Source of the DNA: Chryseobacterium sp. CH21
Lineage (GTDB): Bacteria; Bacteroidota; Bacteroidia; Flavobacteriales; Weeksellaceae
Direction: 5' to 3'
Length of the DNA: 64,000 nt
Assembly (NCBI RefSeq): GCF_004119445.1
Contig: NZ_QICI01000041.1
Location: forward strand, 62,001 to 126,000
This document shows, in pieces, positions 27,844-36,903 of this stretch. Below the pieces are notes generated by a model. It ran no database searches. It was not told where the DNA came from and saw nothing but the letters and a program-made list of their open reading frames with translations. Position 1 is the first letter of the stretch; the number at the start of each line of letters is the position of its first letter. The translations under genes and the position numbers were made by a program.

Positions 27844-28362
27844 TTATTTATTTTCTATAAAAATACTTATTTCAAATTGTTCCTTTACCGGAATACCATA
27901 CATTTTTGCTGATTTCCAAGTATTAAGTTCTTTTATTTTAAAAACTTCTTCAATAGCTTTTTTGGTATTTTTATCAGTATATTTTAAAATCTCTATATTT
28001 TCTAAATTATCATTAATACCTAGAATTAAACGAATCCTATTTTCTCCTTTTCTTACATTTTTGGGGAGTTTAAATTTCTCAAATAAAACAGATCTAAAAT
28101 GACTCATGCCTTTTGGAAATTCTGCATTCAAAATCATTGTACCTAAATCATCTATACATACTAGATTTTCTTGTTTTTCACACTTTTCTAAAGATCTTCT
28201 TGCATTTATATTTATAATACTAATTTTAGCAGAATCTATTTTATTGGCAGGGAAAAGTTTTATATTCTCAATTCCTGTTGAAAGATAAACAACATACTTT
28301 TGTTTCACAGTACAAGCACTAAGAAAATAAAGCATTATAAAAAAAGAGAAAATAAATCTCAT
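27844..28362 (-). CDS. Lipoprotein with TonB C-terminal-like domain
   Basis: 172 residues, lipobox YFLSAC. The C-terminal 90 residues (RKGENRIRLILGINDNLENI, ILKYTDKNTKKAIEEVFK, WKSAKMYGIPVKEQFEISIFI) follow the TonB C-terminal pattern with the W...G.pV...f..pi ending. Without a membrane anchor and proline linker it is unlikely to be a classical energy transducer. Third in a three-gene minus-strand cluster behind the JAMM-motif lipoprotein, 49 bases from its neighbour. Could be an accessory or immunity lipoprotein; not established. Confidence 0.65.
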   Translation of the reverse strand: MRFIFSFFIMLYFLSACTVKQKYVVYLSTGIENIKLFPANKIDSAKISIININARRSLEKCEKQENLVCIDDLGTMILNAEFPKGMSHFRSVLFEKFKLPKNVRKGENRIRLILGINDNLENIEILKYTDKNTKKAIEEVFKIKELNTWKSAKMYGIPVKEQFEISIFIENK

Positions 28363-28411
28363 TATTTTGGAGCCTGAGCTTTATTTGTTAATCCTCTTAC
28401 ATACCAAAATT

Positions 28412-28858
28412 CTATTTTTTGATTATTAAATTTTTATAGAAATTTTCTGCTGTAGGATTCCAAAACCAATGATATTGATTTAAAATTGAACTTGCTTGTT
28501 GGTAATCAAAAGTTTGTTGAAATGTTATTGCTATATGAGGCTGAACATAATCATTTTGATAAATAATTGAAGAGCTTTCTGCATCATTAATAAACATAAG
28601 TGTTAAGAAATTATTATCAAATGGTCCCGGATCATAAGCCTTTATAGCAATATTATTTTGAGCTAATGCTTGGAGGAAAACTGAAAGCGGTTGATTATAA
28701 TAATTAGTCTTATTTGGCATAAGGTTATTTAAATTAGAAACAGTCTGATTATAAAAATTGGGATAATCTGCTATACTTATAGGTTGACTTGTTTGTGATT
28801 TACATTGTGTAAAAATAATTACAGTAATAAAAAATGTAAGTAAAATATTTGTTTTCAT
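28412..28858 (-). CDS. Small lipoprotein, unknown function
   Basis: 148 residues, lipobox IIFTQC. Mature part rich in Asn, Gln and aromatic residues (YPNFYNQTVSNLNNLMPNK, WFWNPTAENFYKNLIIKK); no family recognised. It starts 15 bases after the 535-residue JAMM-motif lipoprotein, so the two are probably translated from one mRNA. The large-secreted-protein plus small-lipoprotein arrangement resembles toxin-immunity pairs, but nothing in the sequence proves it. Confidence 0.65.
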   Translation of the reverse strand: MKTNILLTFFITVIIFTQCKSQTSQPISIADYPNFYNQTVSNLNNLMPNKTNYYNQPLSVFLQALAQNNIAIKAYDPGPFDNNFLTLMFINDAESSSIIYQNDYVQPHIAITFQQTFDYQQASSILNQYHWFWNPTAENFYKNLIIKK

Positions 28859-28873
28859 AATAGTATTTTTTAG

Positions 28874-30481
28874 TTACGGACAAGGTTCTGCTCTATAGCC
28901 TGTTATTTTTTTACCTCCTGATGCGGGGATTTCATATTGAAAAGATACTGATCTAAGTGGTTTCAAATTTCCATTAACATCTGTTTTTGCAAAACTAATT
29001 CCCGTATCATATTTTTCCAAAATGTGCGCATACGCTGATTCCATTCCATCATTCTGGCTGCTTCCCGAATATGATGGTAAACTTCCTTGCATATAGTAGT
29101 TGTAAATAGTATTAAAATCACTTCCAACAGCATAGTTTTTATTAAATATTCTTCCTTCATTGGTTGTATTAGCTAAAAAAGGATAAGCAGCTAAAAAAGC
29201 TTCGGCTTTTATTCTATCAGTTACTACTAAAGCATATTTAGTACCATTACTGCTAAAAACAAATGATGCCTGAAAAGTCGGTCTTTCCTTCGCAGATTGG
29301 AGCGTTACATAAAGGTCTTTCGCAGACGGAGGGGACGCCCCATGGTTGGGATGTGTATGTGCCATTGCAAGAAGATCTCCAACAGAAGGTATACTGATTG
29401 AAACATGGCCAGGATCATTAAGATCATTACTTGAATAAGGATCTTGTGCTATTGGTGTTGTACTCGTACTGATGATGGCAGTACCATATTCATAATGGTC
29501 ATTTTTAGCATGATTTTCTAGTGCGCTTAGCTCTGTAGATATTGTTGGTGCATGTAATAAAGTATTTACTATATTTACAGGAATACTTGCTTTAGCACAA
29601 GGATCGCCATTATTAGAGCCTCCCCCTACATTGGGATTAGTAGGCACCCCATAGCAGCTTCCGTCACCTAAATCTGAACCTGGTTGTTGAGGTCCTGTTA
29701 AAACTTTGGGATCAGGACACACCCAAGTAATCGGCGGACCATCTCCACCACCGCAATCTCCGGTACTACTGCCGCCACCTCCACCGCTTCCGCTTCCATC
29801 ATCTACGCTGGTACAAACATATAATAAAACTGTTATTAAGTGTGATTGTTCATCAGCACTACAATCAGTTTCGCCATTGTGATGCACCCCTTCACTACAC
29901 CAGGTATAGGCTTCCGCTGCTACATATCCGCAGCTTTGTGTAGATCCTTTACCCAATACTTGTGGTAATATACCCACGCCCAATTCTGTGACAGTAGATT
30001 TTCCTTTAGTATTTACATGTCCTCCGTTCATTAGAATTTTCTTTTCCTGAAGAGTGAAGTTATAGGCAATTAATAATTTTTTATAAGTCCCATCTGATAA
30101 AGGAGTAAAAACCAAATTTTCTATAGGGGTATTTTCCTCTTGATTATTTCTTATAATCCGGAAAGTATAAGTATGATAATGAGAACCATTTTCCATGAAG
30201 ACAATATGATCAGTATCTATGGTGAAATTATCATAATCAATAGTTTTCCCTGCAACAAACCGTTTGGTTTTCTTTAAATCATTTTCAGCCTTTTGCAGTT
30301 CAGAAATCAGTTTAGATTTATGCTTACTTTCATTAAGCGTAATTATTTTTGAGTAAAGTTTAAACTGGTTGCTGTTGTCATAAGTTTCCTGATGATCAGG
30401 GAGAAGATCATTTCTACATGACTGTAAAGTAAAACCGAAGACTGCCAGCAAGAGCAGCACGATGATAAATCTTTTTTTCAT
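28874..30481 (-). CDS. Lipoprotein with JAMM/MPN-type metalloprotease motif
   Basis: 535 residues, lipobox TLQSC. An N-terminal region (30-180), a Cys- and Gly-rich linker (about 185-300, GSGSGGGGGSS), then a domain at about 300-465 with E331 (HYEYG), H375-T-H377-P and S386-x-x-D389, the zinc ligands and catalytic Glu of JAMM peptidases. JAB-fold domains occur as toxin domains in polymorphic secretion systems of this phylum; here the protein is lipid-anchored, so it could also process surface polymers. Head of a three-lipoprotein cluster and divergent from an XRE regulator. Confidence 0.7.
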   Translation of the reverse strand: MKKRFIIVLLLLAVFGFTLQSCRNDLLPDHQETYDNSNQFKLYSKIITLNESKHKSKLISELQKAENDLKKTKRFVAGKTIDYDNFTIDTDHIVFMENGSHYHTYTFRIIRNNQEENTPIENLVFTPLSDGTYKKLLIAYNFTLQEKKILMNGGHVNTKGKSTVTELGVGILPQVLGKGSTQSCGYVAAEAYTWCSEGVHHNGETDCSADEQSHLITVLLYVCTSVDDGSGSGGGGGSSTGDCGGGDGPPITWVCPDPKVLTGPQQPGSDLGDGSCYGVPTNPNVGGGSNNGDPCAKASIPVNIVNTLLHAPTISTELSALENHAKNDHYEYGTAIISTSTTPIAQDPYSSNDLNDPGHVSISIPSVGDLLAMAHTHPNHGASPPSAKDLYVTLQSAKERPTFQASFVFSSNGTKYALVVTDRIKAEAFLAAYPFLANTTNEGRIFNKNYAVGSDFNTIYNYYMQGSLPSYSGSSQNDGMESAYAHILEKYDTGISFAKTDVNGNLKPLRSVSFQYEIPASGGKKITGYRAEPCP

Positions 30482-30542
30482 TCATTTGAGTTTTAATTGT
30501 TAAATATATTATTTTTCCTATTCACTTCGAAGAGAACTATGA

Positions 30543-30573
30543 CAAAACTAAAATTAAATCTCAAACTGTACAA
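30543..30573 (-). promoter_or_regulatory. Promoter of the JAMM-lipoprotein cluster
   Basis: TTG (30571-30573), 20 bases, TAGTTTTG (30543-30550) on the minus strand, about 60 bases upstream of the start at 30481. Confidence 0.5.
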
Positions 30574-30577
30574 TAAA

Positions 30578-30609
30578 CTTTGGTTGTAAAATGTCCAATC
30601 TTTAGTTGT
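30578..30609. promoter_or_regulatory. Direct repeats in the divergent XRE/lipoprotein region
   Basis: CTTTGGTTGT (30578-30587) and CTTTAGTTGT (30600-30609) repeat with a 22-base period, close to two helical turns. They sit between the cluster promoter and the XRE start and are candidate operators. TTG (30606-30608) and TACTTTAG (30627-30634), 18 bases apart, may be the regulator's own promoter. Confidence 0.4.
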
Positions 30610-30650
30610 TTTTTTATTTTTTTATTTACTTTAGCATAAAATATAAGAGT

Positions 30651-31022
30651 ATGACTTTGGGAACCAAACTTAATAAACTAAGGACAGACAGGAAACTTAC
30701 ACAAGTTCAGATCGCTGAAAGATTACACGTTTCTCAAAATGCCTATAATAAATGGGAAAGCGACAAAGCAAAACCTGCAATGGAAAACCTTATGAAAATT
30801 GCAGATTTTTACGAAACTGATGTTTATGAATTATTAGATGAAACTCCTATTGTTCAGAATAATACTGATAGAGCTATAGGAACAATTCATAATAATAATA
30901 CAGTAACTATTAATAATACAATTTCAGAGGAATTAATAGAAAGTTTATTGAAGAATCAACAAGATATCACAAAACTTATGGAAGCTCAAAGCAAACTTAT
31001 AGAAAGCTTACTAAAAAAATAA
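30651..31022 (+). CDS. XRE-family transcriptional regulator
   Basis: 123 residues from the ATG at 30651 (MTLGTKLNKLRTDRKLTQVQ); upstream starts would add a non-conserved hydrophobic stretch. Cro/C1-type HTH at about 5-60 (QIAERLHVSQNAYNKWESDKAKP), then a polar linker and a C-terminal coiled coil (ELIESLLKNQQDITKLMEAQ) for oligomerisation. Divergent from the lipoprotein cluster at 30481, which it may control. Confidence 0.85.
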   Translation: MTLGTKLNKLRTDRKLTQVQIAERLHVSQNAYNKWESDKAKPAMENLMKIADFYETDVYELLDETPIVQNNTDRAIGTIHNNNTVTINNTISEELIESLLKNQQDITKLMEAQSKLIESLLKK

Positions 31023-31042
31023 ATCAACTTTAAAAACTCATA

Positions 31043-31079
31043 ATAAAAAGGCCGGGATCTTCCTCACGGATCCCGGCCT
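31043..31079 (-). terminator. Terminator of the metal-efflux operon
   Basis: Eleven-base stem AGGCCGGGATC/GATCCCGGCCT followed on the minus strand by TTTTTATT, 24 bases after the RND gene stop. Unusually GC-rich for this region. Confidence 0.85.
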
Positions 31080-31102
31080 CATAATGAACAAAATAAAAGA
31101 AA

Positions 31103-34100
31103 CTATATTGCTTCCTTATGCTTTTTACGGTAGGCATAATGGAAAATGATTGGCAGTACAGTAAATGACAGCAGCATACAGATAATTAATCCCCCTACAA
31201 TCATGATGGCTAAAGGTTTCTGAATTTCAGAGCCCATTCCGTTTGACATCGCTGCCGGAAGAAGTCCCATAGATCCCATCAGGGCAATCATTACCACCGG
31301 ACGAATTCTGCTTTTCACTCCCTGAGCAATAGATTCTTTGAGCGACATTCTGTTTTGCAGATTTTCTTTCATGACACCGATCAGAACGATACCGTCTATG
31401 GTTGCTACTCCGAAAAGGATAATGAAACCAATTCCCGCTGAAATTCCGAAGATAGTTCCCGTAAACCAAAGGGATAAAAATCCTCCGATAAACGCAAATG
31501 CCAATGTAATAGAAGAAATCAGCGTGTCTTTTATATTCCCGAAGTTGAAATATAACAGCATCAGAATAAGAACTAAAGAAATCGGAACCACCATAGCCAG
31601 CTGTTTTGCGGCTCTTTCTTTACTTTCAAATTCTCCGGCCCACGTCATTTTATGATTCTTCGGAAGCTTTACTTCCTTATCTACTTTCGCTTTGGCTTCT
31701 TTGATAGTACTTCCCAGATCACGTCCTTCAATATTAAATCCAACTCCGATGTATCTGCTGTTTCCTTCACGGTAAATAAATGATGGTCCGGTATGATAAT
31801 CAATGGTTGCAATTTCTTTCAGCGGAACTTTTTTATTATCCTGAGTTGGAATGAGAATATTACCCATCTTTTCAGGAGTATCTCTGTATTGTTTTTCAAA
31901 CCTAAGCATTACGTCGAACATTCTTTCTTCTTCGTAAAACTTGGTGGCAGCCTGCCCTCCGATCGTCATTTCGATAACCGCCTGTGCATCTGCTGTGGAC
32001 ACTCCATATTTTGCCATCTTGGAATCGTGAAGCTGTATTCTCAACTCCGGAAGACCAATATTTTTGAAAACATTCACATCGGATATTCCCGGAACGGTTC
32101 TGATGGAATTGGCTACTTTATTGGCGTAATTTTCAAGTTCGAAAAGATCATTTCCAAAAATTTTAATCACAAGCGGCGCTTTTACTCCTGCTACATATTC
32201 TTCCACGTTATCCTGAATCGGCTGGCTGAATCCAAAATTAATTCCCGGATATTTTTCAAGAGAAACTCTCATTTCTTCAAGGAGTTCTTCTTTGGATATC
32301 TTTTTCTTCCATTCATTCTCCGGCTTCAACTGAATATTGAATTCAATATTAAAAAATCCGGTGGGATCTGTTCCATCATTCGGTCGGCCAGTTTGAGTCA
32401 TCACAAATTTCACTTCATCATATTTCATGAGGATCTCCTTCATCTCTTTAGTCAATCGTACAGATTCATCCAAATTGACACTGTTTGGAAGTGTTGCTCT
32501 TACGTAAATTGCGCCTTCATTTAGTTTAGGTAAAAATTCAGATCCATAATTGGAGAATCTCCATCCGCAAACAGCAAGCAAAGCAACGAAACCAATGATA
32601 AATCCTTTTTTGTGACGGTCACTGAATTCGTAAATTCTATAGATATTAACTCTGAAGAATCTTGAAATAAAGTTTTCTTTCTCTTCAATATTTTTAGTCA
32701 ATAACAGTTTACACATTGCCGGAACATAAGTCAAGCTTAAGATCAACGATCCTAATAATGCATATCCCAATGTAAATGCTAATGGAGAGAACATTTTCCC
32801 TTCTACTTTCTGGAAAGAGAAAATCGGCATCAGAGCAACGATAAGAATCAACAGGGCAAAGAAAATATAGCTTGCCACACTTCCTGTGCTTTTCTTGATA
32901 ATTCCCAGTTTTGAAATTTTATTGAATCTCCGCAGTCCTATCTTTTTTGCCTTAAGTTCGAGGCCGACAAAGACATGTTCTACAATCACCAGTGTTCCTT
33001 CCAGAAGCAACCCAAAGTCAAGTGCTCCCATGGAAATCAGGTTGGCTGGCAGACCCTGAATTTTCAACATAATAATAGCAAACAGAAAAGCTAAAGGAAT
33101 TACTGATGCTACAATGAAAGTGGTTCTCCAATTGTAAAGAAAAATAAATACAATGATAGAAACCAGAATAACTCCTTCAATAAGGTTTTTGGAAACGGTA
33201 TGAACCGTTGTGTTCACAAGCTCTGTACGGTCGATGATCGGAACAATCTGTACATCACCGGGAAGTTCTCCACCATTCAGTTCTTCTATTCTGTCTTTCA
33301 GTCTTGCAATGACTTCACTAGGGTTTTCACCTCGAAGCATGATCACAATTCCTTCTACAACATCATTGTCTTTGTTATATCCTACCTGTCCTAATCTAGG
33401 TTTCGCAGAAACTTTTACTTCTGCTACGTGTTTCACCAGAATAGGGGTAGAACCTTTTACCTCGATCTGAATATTCTCAATATCTTCTTTTCTCTCCAAA
33501 AGACCAATCCCCCGCACTACATAAGCCTGATCACCTTTTGCTACTACATCTCCTCCTACATTGATATTACTCTTCGAAACCGCTTCATACACATCCAGGG
33601 GGGAAAGGTCGTAATTGTGTAATTCCGTAGGATTTATTTTTATTTCATAAGTTTTTTCTTCTCCACCAAAACTTACCACATCTGCCACACCGGGAACGGC
33701 AAGCAATTCTCTTTCCACCACCCAATCCTGGATTGCTGTAACTTCTTTAATGGGAAGTTTACTCTTGATAATATACCTGTAAATTTCACCGGTAGCTCCT
33801 GACGGAGGCTCAATGCTGTAATCTGCTCCCGCTGGAAGATTTACATTTCCCAGTTTATTGGCGGCATACTGCTGGGCATAAAAATCATTCACATGATCAT
33901 CAAAAATCACCGTTACCACAGATAATCCGAATAAGGAAATAGAACGTACCGAAGTTTTGTTCGGGATGGCATTCATTTCTTTAGAAATGGGTAATGTGAC
34001 AAATTTTTCTATTTCTTCAGCACTTCTGCCGGGCCATTGGGTAATGACTCTTACCCTTGTATTCGTTACATCCGGAAATGCTTCAATGGGAGTATGCATG

Positions 34101-34201
34101 TAGGAATAGATTCCTCCGGCCAGCAAAAGAAAAGTTCCCAACAGAACAATCAATGAGTTTTTTAAAGAGAAGGAAACTATATTCTGTACAAATTTTCGCA
34201 T
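31103..34201 (-). CDS. Heavy-metal efflux RND transporter, CusA/CzcA family
   Basis: 1032 residues with 12 membrane helices and two large periplasmic loops. Proton-driven inner-membrane pump of a tripartite metal exporter. TM4 reads ALDFGLLLEGTLVIVEHV, the HME-RND motif, but with Glu where CzcA has its second Asp (DFGxxxDG). Start ATG shares its A with the stop of the adaptor gene (TAATG), so translation is coupled. Substrate (Cu/Ag or Co/Zn/Cd) cannot be settled; the linked two-component system suggests metal induction. Confidence 0.92.
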   Translation of the reverse strand: MRKFVQNIVSFSLKNSLIVLLGTFLLLAGGIYSYMHTPIEAFPDVTNTRVRVITQWPGRSAEEIEKFVTLPISKEMNAIPNKTSVRSISLFGLSVVTVIFDDHVNDFYAQQYAANKLGNVNLPAGADYSIEPPSGATGEIYRYIIKSKLPIKEVTAIQDWVVERELLAVPGVADVVSFGGEEKTYEIKINPTELHNYDLSPLDVYEAVSKSNINVGGDVVAKGDQAYVVRGIGLLERKEDIENIQIEVKGSTPILVKHVAEVKVSAKPRLGQVGYNKDNDVVEGIVIMLRGENPSEVIARLKDRIEELNGGELPGDVQIVPIIDRTELVNTTVHTVSKNLIEGVILVSIIVFIFLYNWRTTFIVASVIPLAFLFAIIMLKIQGLPANLISMGALDFGLLLEGTLVIVEHVFVGLELKAKKIGLRRFNKISKLGIIKKSTGSVASYIFFALLILIVALMPIFSFQKVEGKMFSPLAFTLGYALLGSLILSLTYVPAMCKLLLTKNIEEKENFISRFFRVNIYRIYEFSDRHKKGFIIGFVALLAVCGWRFSNYGSEFLPKLNEGAIYVRATLPNSVNLDESVRLTKEMKEILMKYDEVKFVMTQTGRPNDGTDPTGFFNIEFNIQLKPENEWKKKISKEELLEEMRVSLEKYPGINFGFSQPIQDNVEEYVAGVKAPLVIKIFGNDLFELENYANKVANSIRTVPGISDVNVFKNIGLPELRIQLHDSKMAKYGVSTADAQAVIEMTIGGQAATKFYEEERMFDVMLRFEKQYRDTPEKMGNILIPTQDNKKVPLKEIATIDYHTGPSFIYREGNSRYIGVGFNIEGRDLGSTIKEAKAKVDKEVKLPKNHKMTWAGEFESKERAAKQLAMVVPISLVLILMLLYFNFGNIKDTLISSITLAFAFIGGFLSLWFTGTIFGISAGIGFIILFGVATIDGIVLIGVMKENLQNRMSLKESIAQGVKSRIRPVVMIALMGSMGLLPAAMSNGMGSEIQKPLAIMIVGGLIICMLLSFTVLPIIFHYAYRKKHKEAI

Positions 34202-35316
34202 TACTTCGTGGAGTTATTTAATTGGCTTTTCAGGTTTTCATAAATCAGCAGCCCGTTGGAAGCAATGACATTTTCACCTGGTTTTAAATTTCCTTCTACA
34301 TAAATATACTGGCTGTTGGAAGCAATTTCCGTTACGGGTCTGATCTCAAGCTCACAGTCTTTTTTATATACAACCACATAGCTTTGGTTGTTATCAAAGA
34401 TCAAAGCCTTTGCAGGAATCGCCAATGCACTTTTGTTTTGTGAATTGATGGGCAATACAACATCTGTAGACATTCCCGGTCTCAGCTTCATTCCGTTATT
34501 ATCCATTATAATTTTAGCTTTCAGTACTCTTTCATTTTCATTAAAAACCTGAGAGATATTGTTGATCTTCCCTGAAAAACTGTCATCAGGATAAGCAAGT
34601 GTTTTGACCACTACTGGTTGATCCACATAAACATGTCTCATATTGGTAGCATATACATTGGCCATTACCCATACTTTATCCAGATTGGAAATGGTAAACA
34701 GTTGATCTCCTCCTGCAGTCACAGGCATTCCTTTGGAAATATTCTTTGAAATAACATATCCGTCTGCCGGCGCTTTTATCTGAATGGTATTTCCTCCCGC
34801 TGAATACAACTGCATATTTTTCTGCGTCTTGGAAATATTGGATTGCAGTATGGCTACCTCAGAACGTGCTTCCTGCAAGTCTTTCTGAGAGGCAATATCA
34901 TCTTTATACATGGCTTCTACGGAAGACAGTTTTCTTTTCGCAACCGCCAGCTGAGCCTGCAAAGTCTGAGTATCATCCTGCATTTCATTCACAGCCGTAC
35001 TTTTTACACTTGCCAGTGTTTGCCCTTTTTTCACGTAATCACCGAGGGAGAAGTAAGTATCCATTACAACACCGTCCACCAGACTTACAAAGGGAACCGT
35101 TTTATCCGAATTACTTTCCACTTCTCCGGTAAGGGTAATGCTTTCTTCTATGGGAAGCATTTCTGCTTTAGCCAGTTTAATATCTTTTTTAAGTTCTTTG
35201 CTGATGCAGTAGCCTTTTTCAGCTTCTTTATTGTCTTGTTTTCCGGCACAGCCTGTAAAAATCATGAGGGCAGACAGGTAAGCCGCAGCAATGTATTGGG
35301 TAATATTTTTGTTCAT
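34201..35316 (-). CDS. RND efflux periplasmic adaptor, CusB/CzcB type
   Basis: 371 residues, lipoprotein signal (LMIFTGC). Membrane-fusion protein: barrel-sandwich half (VPFVSLVDGVVMDTYFSLGD), helical hairpin (LQAQLAVAKRKLSSVEAMYKDD), second half (IKAPADGYVISKNISKGMPV), then beta-barrel (KVWVMANVYATNMRHV) and membrane-proximal domain. Bridges the RND pump and the TolC-like channel. Three bases after the outer-membrane gene and one-base overlap with the pump gene. Confidence 0.92.
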   Translation of the reverse strand: MNKNITQYIAAAYLSALMIFTGCAGKQDNKEAEKGYCISKELKKDIKLAKAEMLPIEESITLTGEVESNSDKTVPFVSLVDGVVMDTYFSLGDYVKKGQTLASVKSTAVNEMQDDTQTLQAQLAVAKRKLSSVEAMYKDDIASQKDLQEARSEVAILQSNISKTQKNMQLYSAGGNTIQIKAPADGYVISKNISKGMPVTAGGDQLFTISNLDKVWVMANVYATNMRHVYVDQPVVVKTLAYPDDSFSGKINNISQVFNENERVLKAKIIMDNNGMKLRPGMSTDVVLPINSQNKSALAIPAKALIFDNNQSYVVVYKKDCELEIRPVTEIASNSQYIYVEGNLKPGENVIASNGLLIYENLKSQLNNSTK

Positions 35317-35319
35317 ATC

Positions 35320-36594
35320 TTATAAATCTTGTCCTACAACATACTGCAGGTTTTCGTAGTATTGATTCAATTCTTTTTTAGTATCCAGGATGATCATTTT
35401 ATTTCCGATGTAGGTATCCAGAAAATCCATGTATTCCAGCATGCTGATATTTCTTAGTCTGAAGTTTTTCTCATGGCTCACCAGCAGACCGTCCAGCGTA
35501 GATTCATAGTTTTCATCAATCTCTTCTGAAACCTGCTGTGTTCTGATATAGTTCCTGAAAACAGAGACAATTTCGTTCTCGGATTTCAGCATATTTTTGC
35601 GGGTTTCCAGCTTGCTTTTCTCAATCTCAAGTTTAGCTTCCTGGATATTTCCTTTATTACGATCGAAAATGGGAAGATCCATGGAAACACCCAGTCCTAT
35701 AAAGTCTTTCATTATATTTCCTCCGCGGTCGTATCCAATAGAAACAGCGACATCGGGAGTTTTCATCGCATTTTGAATTTCCAGATTTTTGGCGGCGTGT
35801 TTCTCTTTATTTTTCGAAATCATAATATCGGGGCGGTTTTCTTTTGCTTTTTCCATCCATTGTGCAACCTCAAATTCTGAAAGTTGTTTTTCAGGCATAA
35901 CAAATGAATCTGTTATCACCAGATAAGACTGGGAAGGCAGCATCAATAGGGCCTTAAGCTCTACCTGCTGATCTTCTATTTCCTGTTTTAATGAAATCAG
36001 TTTCTTTTTAAATTCAATTTCCTGCGCTTTTAAGCGGACGTACTCAGCTTTGCTGATATTCCCGAGGTTTAATTGATTATTATAGGATTTCGTTAATTTC
36101 TCAATGGAAGCAATTTGCCCCTGATAGATTTTCTGCTGTTCCTGATTGTAAAGTATATCGGTAATGGTATTTCGGAGTGTTTTTTTAAGTTCACGCAAAA
36201 CTTCCTGCAGTTCATACTTCTCTCCTTCCACTTCTATTTTCTGGAGTTCAATATTTTTTCGTCTTTTACCTGCAGTCTGAATCACCTGTTCTATCTCCGC
36301 AGAAATCTGGGTGTTCTTTCCCCAGTTTCCAATAAGAGCGGGCTGCTCCTCTATGTCATAAGTTCTCCATAGATTCACTTCACTGATGCTTAATTTGGGA
36401 TTAGGCCAGTATTTAGCCTGAACAGTTCTTGCTTCGGCTTGTGAAATTTCAAGCTTCTGAGCAATAAGGTCTAAGTTTTTAGCCAAAAAGATAGTCTCAG
36501 CTTCCTTTCTGCCAATTTTCAGGGTATCTGAAATCTGTGCTGAAAAGAAACTGAAACAATGAATATAAAATAGTGTAAAAAATAGCTTCTTCAA
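35320..36594 (-). CDS. TolC-family outer-membrane efflux protein, CusC/CzcC type
   Basis: 424 residues with signal peptide (MKKLFFTLFYIHCFSFFSAQ) and two OEP repeats rich in coiled-coil helices (KLEISQAEARTVQAKYWPNPKLS; VAVSIGYDRGGNIMKDFIGLGVSMDLPIF). Outer-membrane exit duct of the metal-efflux complex and first gene of the pump operon. TAGCTTTG at 36615-36622 on the minus strand is a likely -7 element, without a good upstream box, as expected for an activator-dependent promoter. Confidence 0.9.
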   Translation of the reverse strand: MKKLFFTLFYIHCFSFFSAQISDTLKIGRKEAETIFLAKNLDLIAQKLEISQAEARTVQAKYWPNPKLSISEVNLWRTYDIEEQPALIGNWGKNTQISAEIEQVIQTAGKRRKNIELQKIEVEGEKYELQEVLRELKKTLRNTITDILYNQEQQKIYQGQIASIEKLTKSYNNQLNLGNISKAEYVRLKAQEIEFKKKLISLKQEIEDQQVELKALLMLPSQSYLVITDSFVMPEKQLSEFEVAQWMEKAKENRPDIMISKNKEKHAAKNLEIQNAMKTPDVAVSIGYDRGGNIMKDFIGLGVSMDLPIFDRNKGNIQEAKLEIEKSKLETRKNMLKSENEIVSVFRNYIRTQQVSEEIDENYESTLDGLLVSHEKNFRLRNISMLEYMDFLDTYIGNKMIILDTKKELNQYYENLQYVVGQDL

Positions 36595-36903
36595 GGTCTT
36601 TTATTTTAAGACCACAAAGCTATCTGTCTCATATTAGAGGGAATTGTAAAGAGAATTAAAATTCGGTTAGTTCAACATTAGAGTTTGATTAGAACTTTTT
36701 TATTCCCGGGAATTGTGCTTGAATTAATATGTTTTGGCTAAAACCAAAGGATGTTAAATGTATTTCTTAAGCGGATTAAAACCCACTCCTATTGAATATT
36801 TAAATCTCTCACAGATTTCACGGATGACACAGATTTTTTTAAGATTTAAAATGAATCTAAAATCATCAATCTGCGAGATCTGGGAAATCTGTGGGAGAAA
36901 AAA
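36595..36903. other. Intergenic region with an imperfect long palindrome
   Basis: Between the kinase end and the TolC start. 36806-36819 and 36884-36897 are inverted copies (CTCTCACAGATTTC / GAAATCTGTGGGAG) enclosing about 64 bases that also pair in part (CACAGATT / AATCTG). Preceded by GGATTAAAACCCACTCCTATTG. It looks like a dispersed non-coding repeat (REP or MITE-like) of flavobacteria. No gene is supported; a 73-codon ORF here is repeat-derived and runs antisense into the kinase. Confidence 0.5.
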
